The notes beneath the pieces were generated by a model that saw only the letters and a list, made by a program, of their open reading frames with translations, searched no databases and was not told the DNA's origin. A DNA stretch of 64,000 nucleotides, taken from assembly GCA_965153355.1 (NCBI GenBank), contig OZ231128.1:24304001-24368000 (forward strand), read 5' to 3'. This document shows positions 42,203 through 55,200 of this stretch, one piece after another (the stretch's first letter is position 1; each line of letters starts with the position of its first letter). Source of the DNA: Flaccisagitta enflata. Lineage: Eukaryota; Chaetognatha; Sagittoidea; Aphragmophora. Made by a program: the position numbers and the translations under genes.

Positions 42203-43480
42203 CAAAACGTTTTTTGCATGAGGCAGTGTAGTTTGAGGAAGTTTGGGTATAACTACTATTGTAGGCTCGCTCGTGGCTGGGATTAGAATCAAATGGGGAC
42301 CTTTTTGTCGCGTGCAACGCGACTATGTAAGCCACTTTTTAAACTGCTCTAAGGTCATTTAAAGCATTTTTGTTTGTCTGTCTGTTCTTCCATCTGTCTG
42401 TTCACTTATTGCACAAATTTCCGACAGCGGGCGCCTTTGGTCAAATGACCTCGTTAACCCATGCTGAAACAAAGAAGAGCACTGTTTGAAATAAAAATTG
42501 GATAACTTAGACAACTTTCATTCAATTTAGTTGAAACTTGGAATAAAAGTTTTAGATAGTAAAATTTGATAGATGAAAGTTAAAACAACAGTGCACTTAC
42601 AAAAGGAGGCCAGAATTCCTTGCAAGTTGTTTGTAAACTTCGCATTGCTCACAATTATCCTTTTCTAATGACAAAAGAGCTTACCTGACAAAACTATCGG
42701 CTTATAACATTTGCATGACTCATTTGCATACGGTGGACAGTCCTCCACCATAAAGTATACACAAAATATCCTACATGCTCTGGTGTAATTACTGACATAA
42801 GAAAATACTGACTAGAAAATCAAACCCTTATGATGTAAAAGATTGCTCATGATCATCACCCAAACAAGCTTACCAGTTACCACTGACTTGGCCAATGCAA
42901 TGGGCCAATGTGAATGAATAGGATAACTTTTTCAATCTTTATATCATTCAGTTCAAATTTAGTACAAAGATTAAACAAAGAAAACTTAACATTTGTATTT
43001 AATTCATGCAAAGTATGCAAACGGGCTCAAGGTTTTATATCAACCGATTCAAGTTCTACATATTGATTACAACGCAAAGCATATGCATTTCAACCTTACA
43101 TGCTTTGTAAAATACAAGCTATTCACACATATTATGGTGAATGCCACTGCATTGGTTGGTCATTTGCACGCGCTTTTGCGCAGCTTTGACGGGATCATGG
43201 GAGAAATTGTTCCATTGTTGAGGACTGTTGAGGACAGTTTAAGTAAAAATAGAAAAGAAAGCAAAATACTTCATTTAATGACACTTTGAGTTTTTTTTTC
43301 TTGTTTCATTTGAGCATGAAAGTTTTCAAGAAGAATTCTCTACTCCAAAATTCATCCATGCGTAATGTTTTTGGGGAACGCCGTCATGAAAAGTGCACGC
43401 AAGAAAAGTGCATGGAAGAAGGAATGAAAACAAAACAAAAGAGGAAAAAAAACGACAGATCTTGAAAAAAGACTTGGGAG
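42203..43480. other. No recognised gene
   Basis: A degenerate H-like piece (GTCGCGTGCAACGCGACTAT) lies at 42307-42327. A 98-codon frame at 42993-43289 has no start context, splice sites or domain I recognise. Confidence 0.45.
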
Positions 43481-43482
43481 AG

Positions 43483-43485
<3 letters not shown>

Positions 43486-43528
<43 letters not shown>
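43486..43528. repeat. (AG)n microsatellite
   Basis: About 20 AG units. Confidence 0.95.
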
Positions 43529-43530
<2 letters not shown>

Positions 43531-44142
43531 GAATGTGCTAGCGCGCATTTATGATGCTGCAGTTGTAATTGTCTGTGTTTGTGTGAATGTGTGTGGGGTG
43601 GGGTGGAATGTGAATGGGGTTGAACGCTCCTGCCCTTCCGTCCGCTAAAATATTGTGACTCCGCGTCACTTGGTATCTTGAATATTCTTTGCTAACTAAA
43701 ATTCAGGTAGAAATAGATTGATAACAAAAGCAGCCGCATTGAAAATACTTTTCACGCTTGCAAACACACGATTGAGTTCATGGTAGCCACTGTTTTCAAA
43801 AGACCCATCCTGATGTACTTTAGCCAACATTAACATGCTAAATATACGATGTGATAACAGTTTTTTGCAAAAAAATAAAGATCCCGATGTTCTTGTAGCC
43901 GACATGAATCTAAATCATCAATCAACATGAATCAGTTCTTATGTTCAAAGCTATCATAGGTCTACATGAACCCATTCTCATAACACTCTCAAAGACTCAA
44001 GCAACATGAACATGGCCGATGTTGCCTCGTGGTGGAGGGCGGTCAAGCCGTGACAAATGCCCTGGAGAGAGTTTGGAATGGCTCACGCGCAGAAACGATT
44101 TCGCGCAAGAGATTTTTCATTCTTTTAATCAATGAAGTCGAC

Positions 44143-44432
<290 letters not shown>

Positions 44433-44492
44433 TCGGTTTTTTTCTGTTCCCGTGTGCCTGCTTGTACGTGCCTTTCTTTTACCCAAGCAAGG

Positions 44493-44764
44493 CATTAGAG
44501 AAATCAGAAGCCACTCTTTCAGTATCATCAATTCCTTCGATAATAGTCAAAAAATATGTATCCAACCTGGACGAAAAAAAAAACCGCAAATAGGTCTTAT
44601 CCTCCTTTATCATTTTTTTGGCGGTTCATGTTTATTTCAGCTCCTTTTCGAAAATAGAAATCAATGAAAGAATTAATCTTTAAAGTTGAACCCCGTATAA
44701 GAGCAAAGTTGATAACTTACTTGAATAGACCAACTTTTTTCAAGAGTGGCTTCTGATTTCTCTA
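44493..44764. repeat. 25 bp perfect inverted repeat pair
   Basis: ATTAGAGAAATCAGAAGCCA CTCTT near 44493-44517 and its exact inverse ending near 44764, about 220 bp apart. Possibly the ends of a small foldback element. Confidence 0.7.
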
Positions 44765-45082
44765 ATTAGTTGGGAAAAAAATCGAAAAACGTTTTTCGAT
44801 TTTTTGAGTTTCGCTTAGGAATTAATTTTTCCCATTTTCCCTTGAGGTGTTTTACGGAAGTTGAGGAGCGACTATGCTCGCCTGAGGCTGGGGTTGAAAT
44901 TGGTACAGGGTGAAAGAGGGCACTTTTTTACACCTTCTGGAAAAAAGCAGGGCACTGTCGGACCAATTCTTTAGGCGCTATGAATTTTTTAATCTTTTTT
45001 TATTTTTTCTCACTTTCCGCATATTTCTCAGAGATTGATATTTTTCATCGATCTCAATTTTTGGCGCTACGTAACAACAATA

Positions 45083-45833
45083 GTCGCAAAAGCGTTAGAT
45101 GGTCAGCGGTACCCGTTGCCCCTATGTGAGTGTATGTGGGTGTGAGGTGGTTAGTGGGGCAGCGGCCCCGAAGGGGCCGATGACCTATGCTGGTTTTATT
45201 TGAGTCCCAAGGCTGTGATTTGAGCCTGGAGGCTTGGTTTTAAGCCTCAAGGCCGGGATTTGAGCTTCCAGGCAGAGATTTGAGCTTTATGGCTGGGATT
45301 TGAGCTTTGAGGCTGGGATTTGAGCCACGAGACTAGGATTTGGGCCTTGAGACTAGGATTGGAGCCTGGAGGCTTGGATTTGAGCCTTGAGGCTGGGATT
45401 AGAGCTTCAAGGCTGGGATTTGAGCTTCAAGGCTTCAATTTGAGCTTCAAGGCTGGGATTTGAGTTTCGAGCCTGGGATTTGAGCTTTGAGGCTGGGATT
45501 TGAGCTTTGAGGCCGGGATTTGAGCTTTGAGGCTGGGATTTGAGCTTTGAGGCTGGGATTTGAGCTTTGAGGCAGGGATTTGAGCTTTGAGGCAGGGATT
45601 TGAGCCTTGAGGCTAGGATTTGATCCTCTAGGCTGGGATTTGAGCCTTGAGGCAGGGATTTGAGCCTCGAGGCTGGGATTTGAGCCTCGAGGCTAGGATT
45701 TGTGCCTCGAGGCCGGGATTTGAGCCTTGAGGCGGGGGGGGGGTACGGAGAAGGAGAAAGAAGAAGGAGGAGGAGAAATTTCTCCTGTGTGAAAGCATAG
45801 GTCATCGGCCCCTTCGGGGCCGCTGCCCAAAAA
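45083..45833 (+). mobile_element. Family B element, longest minisatellite copy
   Basis: AGTCGCAAAAGCGTTAGATG, GGGGCAGCGGCCCCGAAGGG, then about 26 units of GGCTGGGATTTGAGCCTTGA over 45200-45735, and the inverted end GTGTGAAAGCATAGGTCATC, GGCCCCTTCGGGGCCGCTGC. Both arms intact. Confidence 0.9.
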
Positions 45834-45844
45834 CGAGTTCACCA

Positions 45845-46422
45845 GAGGGCAGATGGAGGGAGGGAGGGAGAGTAAGTGAGGAGAGGGAGGGAGGGTAAGG
45901 GAGGGAAGGAGGGAGGGGGAGAGAAAGGGAGGGAGGGAGAGGGAGGAAAACGGAGAGAGGGAGGGAGATGGAGGGATGGAGAGGGAGAGAGGAAAGGAGG
46001 GAGGGAAGGAATGAGGGAGACTGGGAGGGAGGGAGAGGGAGGGAGAAGGAGGAATAAGGGTAGGGAAAGGGAAAGGGGGAGAGGGGGAGGGAAAGGGAAT
46101 GATAATAGTCGCAAAAGCGTTAGATGGTCAGCGGTACCCGTTGCCCCTATGTGAGTGTATGGTGGTGTGAGGTGGTTAGAGGGGCAGCGGCCCCGAAGAG
46201 GAAGGGAGGGATGGAGTGAGAGAGGGAGAGAAGGAGGGAGAGAGGGAACAAGAGAGGGGGAGAGAGAGGGAGAGAGAGGAAGAGAGTGAGGGAGGGACAA
46301 AGAGAGGGAGAAAGGGGGAGGGAGAGAGGGAGGAAGGGGGAGGGAGAGAGAGGGAGAGAGGGGGAGAGAGAGGGTGAGAGAGGGAGGGAAAGAGAGGGAG
46401 AGAGAGAGAGGGAGGGAGAGAA

Positions 46423-46496
<74 letters not shown>

Positions 46497-46500
46497 AGAC
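45845..46500. repeat. GGGA/GAGAG purine tract
   Basis: About 650 bp of GGGAGGGAGAGA-type purines, interrupted at 46107-46200 by a B-family fragment, ending in (AG)n at 46425-46490. Confidence 0.92.
46107..46200 (+). mobile_element. Family B left-end fragment
   Basis: AGTCGCAAAAGCGTTAGATG to GGGGCAGCGGCCCCGAAGAG, inserted within the purine tract. Nearly identical to the left end of the copy 1 kb upstream. Confidence 0.8.
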
Positions 46501-46507
46501 AAACAGA

Positions 46508-46509
46508 CA

Positions 46510-46587
<78 letters not shown>
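46508..46587. repeat. (CA)n microsatellite
   Basis: About 38 CA units. Confidence 0.96.
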
Positions 46588-46589
<2 letters not shown>

Positions 46590-46964
46590 AATGTAATGAA
46601 GAGAGAAAACAAATTGAAAAAACAAAATCAATCTTACGATTTTTTTCCGGTCGGCGAGAGCCACCTTTACTGGTATTTCAGGTTGAAATGCTTCTGTTTT
46701 CCAGTTGATAAAACGCTCATGCGTAGAGTGTTACCTGTGATTTAAATCAGGTTTTTATGCGACGCGATTAAATCAGGTTTTATTTAGGTTTCAATCTGGT
46801 TTCATAGGCTGAGCAAGTGATATGGGCGTGTCTCTAAGATTTTGTCCAAACTTAATTAACTTTGTCCTCACTCCAGAAAATGCACACGTTACAAAGCAAA
46901 GAACAGTGTTGAAGAGAACTCAACAGACAGCCGTTTTATGGTAACATATCTCTTTCTCTCCTTT

Positions 46965-47985
46965 TTGGGCAGCGGTCCCGAAGGGGTCGATGACCTAGGC
47001 TTTCACACAGGGGAAATTTCTCCTTCTTCTCCTTCTCCTTCTCCTTCTCCTTCTCCTCCTTCATACCCCCCTCCTAGCCAATATCTCAGACTCGAGGCCC
47101 ATGTCCCAGTTGGGTGCTTCACATAGCAAAAGTTGCTTATTTCTTTTCATCCTCTTTACCTAATGTGGAGTGGCCAATTTTAGGACCCTTACCATTTTTC
47201 TTTTATAAAAAATCATTCATCTTCCGTTTTTTAGAAAATTGTTTTTGAGAGCCTAATTTGTATATTGCAGTGGGATAAAAAACTATGCTGATCTTCTTTG
47301 AATTAGCTTTTATAAATTTCTGCTTTTTCGAGAATTGTTAATCTGCTTTTTCACAAGCTCTTACGTAACTTATACTCTGATATTTTAATTCATTTTTACA
47401 AACATCATGATTTTCTAAAACTAACAATTGTTTCTTTTGTAACAAGACTACACAGGATTTTGCTGAATTCTGGAAAATCTGAGTAAACTTTAAGGCCAAA
47501 ACAAAAACGGAAGATGAAGGAATTTTGAGAAAAGGAAAACGGTCATCTTCATAATTTTTTTCACTCCATATTAGGTTGACGGGACGAGAAGAAAATAAAT
47601 TTTTTTGCTATGTGAAGCACACAAATGTCCCAGCCTTGAGGCCCAAATCCTAGTCTTGAGGCCCAAATCCCAACCTCAAGGCCCAAATCCCATCTAAAGA
47701 CCAAAATCCCAGCTTTGAGGCCCAAACCCCAGCCTCAAGGGATTTGGGCCTCAAGACAGGGAATTGGGCCTCAAGGCTGAGATATGGGCTTGGAGGCGGG
47801 GCGAGGGTATGGAGGACAAGGAGGAGAAGGAGAAGGAGGAGAAGGAGAAAACTCCACTGTGTGAAAGCATAGGTCATCGACCCCTTTGGGGCTGCTGCCC
47901 TGCTCCCCCTTCAACTTCAAGCACAACCTACTCAGGCAGGGTACGGGTACCGCTGACCAACTAACGCTTTTGCGACCATTTTGTT
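46965..47985 (-). mobile_element. Family B element split by a 515 bp foldback element
   Basis: One side at 46965-47109 (GGGCAGCGGTCCCGAAGGGG, CTTCTCC run, GGCCCATGTCCCAG). The other at 47625-47985 (GGCCCAAATCCCAGCC units, GAAAGCATAGGTCATCGACC, TTGGGGCTGCTGCCCTGC, GGTACCGCTGACC, TAACGCTTTTGCGAC). Confidence 0.82.
47110..47624. mobile_element. 515 bp foldback element with a perfect 9 bp target duplication (copy 1)
   Basis: Ends TTGGGTGCTTCACATAGCAA and, inverted, TTGCTATGTGAAGCACACAA. Imperfect inverted arms continue about 120 bp (ACCTAATGTGGAGTGG; CATCTTCCGTTTT). Flanked by ATGTCCCAG at 47101-47109 and 47625-47633. The same 515 bp element lies inverted at 61198-61712. A 9 bp duplication with long terminal inverted repeats fits Mutator-like (MULE) foldback elements. 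Confidence 0.88.
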
Positions 47986-48215
47986 TCTATCTTTTTTTTC
48001 TTTCTTTTTTGCGCTCTTGTCTTTTAAGCTTCTCGGTCTCGATCGTTTAAGTTCATGAGATTGGATGACGAAGAGAACGAAAAACAAGAAATGAGATTAT
48101 GATAATTCGGTCATTTAACTTAAACTTTGGTACAGAGCAATATAGGTTTTTCCTCTTCCTTTCTGTTACGTAGTCTGATATGTTAATATGTCATGGTTTT
48201 TTCTTAACTATTAGA

Positions 48216-48326
<111 letters not shown>

Positions 48327-48367
48327 AATAGGCCCCGGTGGCTATCTAGTTTTAACTTTTAAGAATG

Positions 48368-48412
48368 ACCATCGATGACCGGCGCTGACCGGCGATGACC
48401 GGCGATGAACCG
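48368..48412. repeat. GATGACCGGC decamer repeat
   Basis: Four units of GATGACCGGC with small changes. Confidence 0.75.
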
Positions 48413-48510
48413 AATGACGCGGTCATGTTGAACGATGGAGAAAACGAATAATCTAACGGAGCGACGTAGCCGTCATGGGGAACTACGACTAATCTAATCT
48501 AATCTAATCT

Positions 48511-49376
<866 letters not shown>

Positions 49377-49737
49377 AAACTTTTAGACATTTGCGGATTT
49401 TCACACATTTGACCCAGGTTCACACGGTCAAACTTTTGAATCACTTTGACTACTCAAATTTTCATTTTCTGTCATTGTATCCAACCCACATGATCGTATT
49501 CCGAATTCTGCTTCCAGATTCAACTGCCGGATTTTTCTCTCCAGCATGCAACACCGCAGCAGAGTTAACTGCACACGGAATATGAACGCAACAGCCGAAT
49601 TATTACGACATTGCCAGAGTAAACCCGTAAAAGAAAGAAAAATAGAAAGAAGAAGAAAGGGCAAAAGGAAAAATAAGGAAAAAAGATCTTTTTTCGGAGA
49701 ACATTTTCCGTGTGTATATTTTTCTTGACATTCTTTT

Positions 49738-50056
49738 GTCGCATGCTAAGCGACTCTACACCCCGCTTCTTCTGTCCGTCCGTCGGTCGCTTCGTCACGT
49801 TTTAGTTTTTTTTATGTTTTGGTCGCTTGCTAAGCGACTATGTAAGATGGTGAGTCCCTTGGTCCGTCTGTCTGTCCGTCTGGCACGCGAAAATTTAATG
49901 TATCTGAGCATTACTGCCCCTACCCTGCCACGTTACAGCCCCGGTATCGCTGACCACATATTGCCCTTTGGCGACTGGTTATTCTTTGGCCTCACTGCTC
50001 CTGCCGAAATGCTCTAATGCCTTGAATTATGGCCCCTGCCCACCCACACGCGACTG
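49738..50056 (+). mobile_element. H-family element (two nested) upstream of the transporter start
   Basis: GTCGCATGCTAAGCGACTCT and a second hairpin GTCGCTTGCTAAGCGACTAT at 49822, then a fragment of an A left end (ATCGCTGACCACATATTGCC), and the H right half TTTGGCCTCACTGCTCCTGC, GCCCCTGCCCACCCACACGC. It ends about 45 bp before the transporter ATG. Confidence 0.78.
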
Positions 50057-50101
50057 GGGACGCATCATCGCCAGTTTAAGTTTGTGTACAGAAGCTTCGA
50101 T

Positions 50102-50435
50102 ATGAAACAAGATCGGCCCCAAGTTGTGGAAACAGAAAAGAAATGGGGAAAGAAAAAAACGAGTAAAACAAATCAGGACGGCGCTGGAGGTGCAAATGGA
50201 CAGCTTCACTTAAGGAAAGGTGGACATGCAACTGACAGTGAAAATCAAGGACATTGCGATGGTTTAAGTAAAGTCGAAGATGGAACAGGGAATTCATGTG
50301 GTGAATTCGATGATTGTGTTGATGTTAGTGATAAAACGGATAAAAGGGACGCTCAAGACGTGGATGGTGGTTGGGGATGGATGGTCGTCATGGCCGCCTG
50401 CCTCGTCCACATTGTCATGGGAGCAAATCATAAAG
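50102..50435 (+). CDS. Transporter exon 1: hydrophilic N-terminus and start of TM1
   Basis: 111 codons. An 87-residue charged cytoplasmic N-terminus rich in Lys, Asp and Gly precedes DVDGGWGWMVVMAACLVH, the MCT signature and TM1. The exon ends AAAG before GCAAGT. Using GC as donor gives phase 1, which restores KAFGLFLP with the next exon. A GT two bases further gives a different frame without homology. Confidence 0.88.
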
Positions 50436-52131
50436 GCAAGTAAATTTGTGTGATTCCAAAGCACCGGTTAAGTCGCGAGAATGTTTTTAGTATGTGTTTT
50501 TAGTCACGTGCACACGACTCTATGACCCACCCTGTCCGACTGTCTTTCTGTCTGTTGGTCCGTCCGTCCATCCATATGTCGGTCTGTAACAATTAGCTTT
50601 TTTTGTCGTTTTATGTCATATTAAGTCATTTTAAGTTATTCTAAGTCATTTTAGGTCATATTAAGTCATGATAAGTCATTTTTCATTACTTGAAATTTTG
50701 TCATATTTTGTCATTCTAAGTCATTTTGGTTTTTTAAACTTTTGGTCTTTTGGTCTTTTAGTGTTTTAGTGTTTTAGTGTTTTAGTGTTTTAGTGTTTTA
50801 GTATATATATGACATTTATTCACACAAAGAAGTGTAGCAAGGGTTTTAGCCTTTTCGTCTTTTAGTCTTTTAGTCTTTTAGTCTTTTAGTCTTTTAGTCT
50901 TTTAGTCTTTTAGTCTTTTGATCTCTTAGTCCTAACAACCGCACGCGACTGTAAGGTGTTGGCCTTGTTTAAGTAAAACTGCCCCTGCCTAATCGTTCAC
51001 GACTGCTGTCTGACGTGACGGAGAATTTGAGACAGGACTGATATCATTTCTGTCTCAAATCCTCTGTCACAGAGCGGTGTTGGGCTTGTTTTTGTGCGAC
51101 ATTTATTCACGCTGCATTTTTGTATCATGGGATATTTGTCACTCAAGGTCATTTTTAATGTGATGACTGATCATGACCCTCTTCTGTATGTTACGCATCT
51201 TTCTTCTTTTCTACTTTCAGCATTTGGTCTTTTTCTGCCCTCAATAAGCGCAAAATTTTCCATGACAACCTCAATGACGGCCTCTGTTGCAACGCTTGCT
51301 ACATGTATCATATTCACAGGGGGACCTCTGGTCTCGATCATGTTGCTGAGGCTCTCAATCAGACAGGTTAGACACGTCTTACCAAACAAGGCCGGATACA
51401 CGGCTGCCGAAGTCGCGTGCGGGTGGGCAGGGGGCCGTGCGGGTGGGCAGGGGCCGTATTTGAGGTCACTAGACCATTTGGGGAGGAGCGGTGAGGTCAA
51501 AAAAGTAAAACGAATAAAAAAAGTAAAATGGGGACCGACCGACCAACCAACCGACCGACCAACTGACCGACCAACCGACCGACCAACCGACCGACCGACC
51601 GACCGACCGACGGACGGACAAAGCGGGGTGTAGAGTCGCGTAGCACGCGACTAAAACGATCATCAGAGACGTTTATCTCTGTCAAACAGGATTGTGGTCA
51701 CCTATGTCTATGTGCTATGGTTGGTGTGTCTTCAGTTTGCGATGTGTTAGTGAATGGTTTTGCGAAAATGTGTGCAACATGAAGAAGTTTATTGAGGAGT
51801 ACTATTATAATATATGTATTATGTTACTTTGCCGTTCCTCAATTTGTACAGCTATACAGCAAAACGTAAAGACAGCTCTTCTGGTAATTGTGCCATTTGT
51901 TATTTTATCTCTGCATTTGATACCAACTGGCGATCTTTTTAGAAAAAAATATTCAACAGAGGAACAACGCAAATATCTACTTTACTGTATAGCAGAGTAT
52001 AGAGAGGGAAACCTTTTGCTGTCGGAAACATAAAACAAATATCATAATGAAAGTGGGAGAAATAATGAAAGTGGAGGAGAAAAAATAAAAAAGTAGAATT
52101 CGTTTATTTTGTCCTAATTATTTTTCATAAT

Positions 52132-52218
<87 letters not shown>

Positions 52219-55200
52219 GTGGCTATCTTAGGTAGTATCCTGGTCTTCCTAGGCCCTGTCCTCGCGGCGTTTGGCCACATAAGTTGGCATTTGTTTGTTT
52301 CATGGGGCGCTTTTGTTGGTTTTGGCATCGCCTGCTGTCACACTTCGGCGTTCGTCGCGCTCGCATCGTAAGATTCTTTAATCTTTATCTATAACAAACT
52401 ATAATTAAAAAAAAACTATGATCTGAGTCTAAGTTGGACTAAGATAAGACTCTAACCATGAACATTTTGCACCGAGACCCATCTAGATATGATGCTAAAT
52501 GCATTAGCGATTATCTCTAATGATCATGAATGAATACCGGTTAAAAACATTTGCGGAAAGTTAGAAAATGTAGGACAGTTGTTAAAACTTCAGCACAACC
52601 TTGGAATTAAGTTCGTCGCATTTCTTATGTTTCCAGGCATGTTTTTCTTAGAAATAGAAATGAAGAGATGCTGAATGGAGCCGTGTTATGTGATTTGTAT
52701 CAACCGTCATGTTAGATAAGAGATAAAACAATGAAATACAATACAATAATACAATGAATACAATAGATTCAATGAATACAATAAAAGTTGTAAACCATGC
52801 TTCCGACCTCTCTTGCCCATTCCTTATTCCTTCACATTCTGCTGACAGATCATTCCATCGACGTCTTTCTTTAGCTGTGGGCATTTCTGTGGCCGGCGTT
52901 GGAATTGGAGGCGTCGTCTTTCCTCCTCTTTTTGTCTTCTTTTTAGAGGAATTTGGACTCGATTCTTCTTTTATACTCTTAGCGGCGATTTTCTCTCATC
53001 TGTTCATCACCGCCGTCACCTTCAAAAACCCACCATCAACCATCTCAACATCGTCCAAGCATTCATCAACTTTGTCATCTTCATCTTCATCAAAATCATC
53101 GTCATCATCATCATCATCATCATCGTCACCGAAATCATTACCATCAGACTTGCAGACTGCTTCGTCACAATCCGCGCCATCATCACCTTTGTTGTCAACG
53201 CAAATGTCATCAAATTTGGCACAGACTGTTGAATTGAAACAAGGGTCGGCGGAGGCAGGAATATTGGAGACAGACAACACCGCTTTTAAGCTTCCGCAGA
53301 GCAGAACTGATTTGCGTGTTAGTGAAAATTACTTGAAAGCTGATCACATGACAGGTACGTCATCCAAATTTATCTTGAAAACAAGTTAATATGGACAGAT
53401 TATTTTGTCATCCATTATGGGAGCACCAAATGAGTGGTAACTATATGGCACTCAGAACTTGTGAAGAACTTCTTCAGTAGTTTTTAGTCTTGTTTTTTTC
53501 TTAAGTAGGTTTTGATGATTTCATTTCTAATTTTGAATGTTTTTTTATTTCATTTGCACTGTGCTAATTTGTGATACATTGACATTCTTTTCAAAATATT
53601 GAACAGGCTCATCTCTGGACAAATGGCGCTTTATATTTTCTCCCTTATTTGTTCTATATTTCTTTTCACACTTCCTGTCATCGGGTGTCACTCTTTCATC
53701 TTGGGTATGTTAAAAAGACACATGGTCAACAGGTCGCCCAAGGGCAATACGTGGTCAGCGATACCTGTTGCCCTGCTTTGCTTGGTTGTTAATCGGAATG
53801 AGAGGCAGGGCAGCGGCCCCGAAGGGGACAAAGTCCTGTAGAACACAGGGGACTTTCGTTCGTTCGTTCGTTCGTTCGTTCGTTCGTTCGTTCGTTCGTC
53901 CGTCCATCCATCTGTCCGCCCCCCCAGGCCCTCTCAGGCCTGAAATCTGACCTCTCAGGCCTAAAATCTGACCTCGCAGGCCTTGAATCTGAGAGGGCAG
54001 ATTTCAGGCCTGAGAGGGTAGATTTTAGGCCTGAGAGGACAGATTTTAGGCCTGAGAGGGCAGGTATCAGGCTTGAAAGGACAAATTTCAGGCCTGAGAG
54101 GGCAGATTCAAGGCCTGAGAGGGCAGATTGAAGGCCTGAGAGGGCAGATTCAAGGCCTGAGAGGGCAGATTCAAGGCCTGAGAGGGCAGATTTTAGGCCT
54201 GAAAGGACAGATTTTGGGCCTGAAAGGACAGGTTTCAGGCCTGAAAGGACAAATTTCAGGCCTTAAAGGGCAGATTCAAGGCCTGAGAGGGCAGATTCAA
54301 GGCCTGAGAGGGCAGATTTTTGGCCTGAGAGGACAGGTTTCAGGTTTGAAAGGGCAAAATTCAGGCCTGAGAGGGCAGATTCAAGGCCTAAGAGGGCAGA
54401 TTCAAGGCCTGAGAGGGCAGATTTCAGGCCTGAGAAGGCAGATTTTAGGCCTGAGAGGGCAGATTTCAGGCCTGAGAGAGCCTAGGGGGGGAGGAACGAA
54501 CGGACGAACGAACGAATGAAAGTCCCTGTGTTCTACAGGACTTCGTCCCCTTCGGGGCCGCTGCCCAAAAACCAAATAAATATCTGGAGTCAAGTTTGAT
54601 ACAAGTTCAGTATAGTCAGACATGTATGGTCAATTGTCAACCTGTATGGTCAACCTGTTCTTGGGTTTGGGAGCCATGCCCAAAGCATACCTTAGAAAAG
54701 ATTTAGACCATGAGTCACATTAGCGTTTTTTTTTGTTTTTTTTTTGTGGAACAAGGATAACAGGAAGTTTTTAATCGAAATTCGAATCGATACCTTTTTT
54801 CTAAAAACTCCATGTTAACAAATTTGATTCCTGTCTACATTAATACAATCATGATCTGGTGGTTTTCAGGTGCGACAAAGCACCTCTATAATTGGCTGTG
54901 TCCGTCGGTCGGTCGGTCGGTTGGTTGGTCGGTCTGTCGGGTAACGCATCCGTTCGACGATCCAAACGTCGCACCTTATTGGCCTACTTGGCCTTGTTTT
55001 TTTCAGGTTTATTTTCCATCCTTAGTTTATGAGAGAGGTTTGACGATGCGGGACGCGGCATTGCTGGTCTCTATAAATAGCTTTTTCGACCTCACTGGTA
55101 AGTTGTACCTTTAAGTTTATGAATGGATGGCATAACTGCATCATGGGTGATATGCGGATTGGTTGAAAATGCAAGTTTTGACAAGATGAAATGAAATTGT

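Noticed and set aside
42993-43289. 98-residue + frame, and a 69-residue reverse frame at 43696-43905
   Set aside because: Normal-looking composition, but no family, splice sites or homologous copy in the window.
50436-50440. GT donor (GGCAA|GTAAAT) for transporter exon 1
   Set aside because: Gives phase 2 and a reading of exon 2 without family similarity; the GC donor four bases earlier preserves it.
51367-51633. Open frame continuing past transporter exon 2 into PTDRPTDRP repeats
   Set aside because: This part is an H element tract after a canonical donor; the transporter continues at 52219.
54073-54519. GLRGQIQ repeat frame, collagen-like at first sight
   Set aside because: It is the A-family minisatellite (54.0-54.5 kb) inside a transporter intron. 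No Gly-X-Y triplet pattern.
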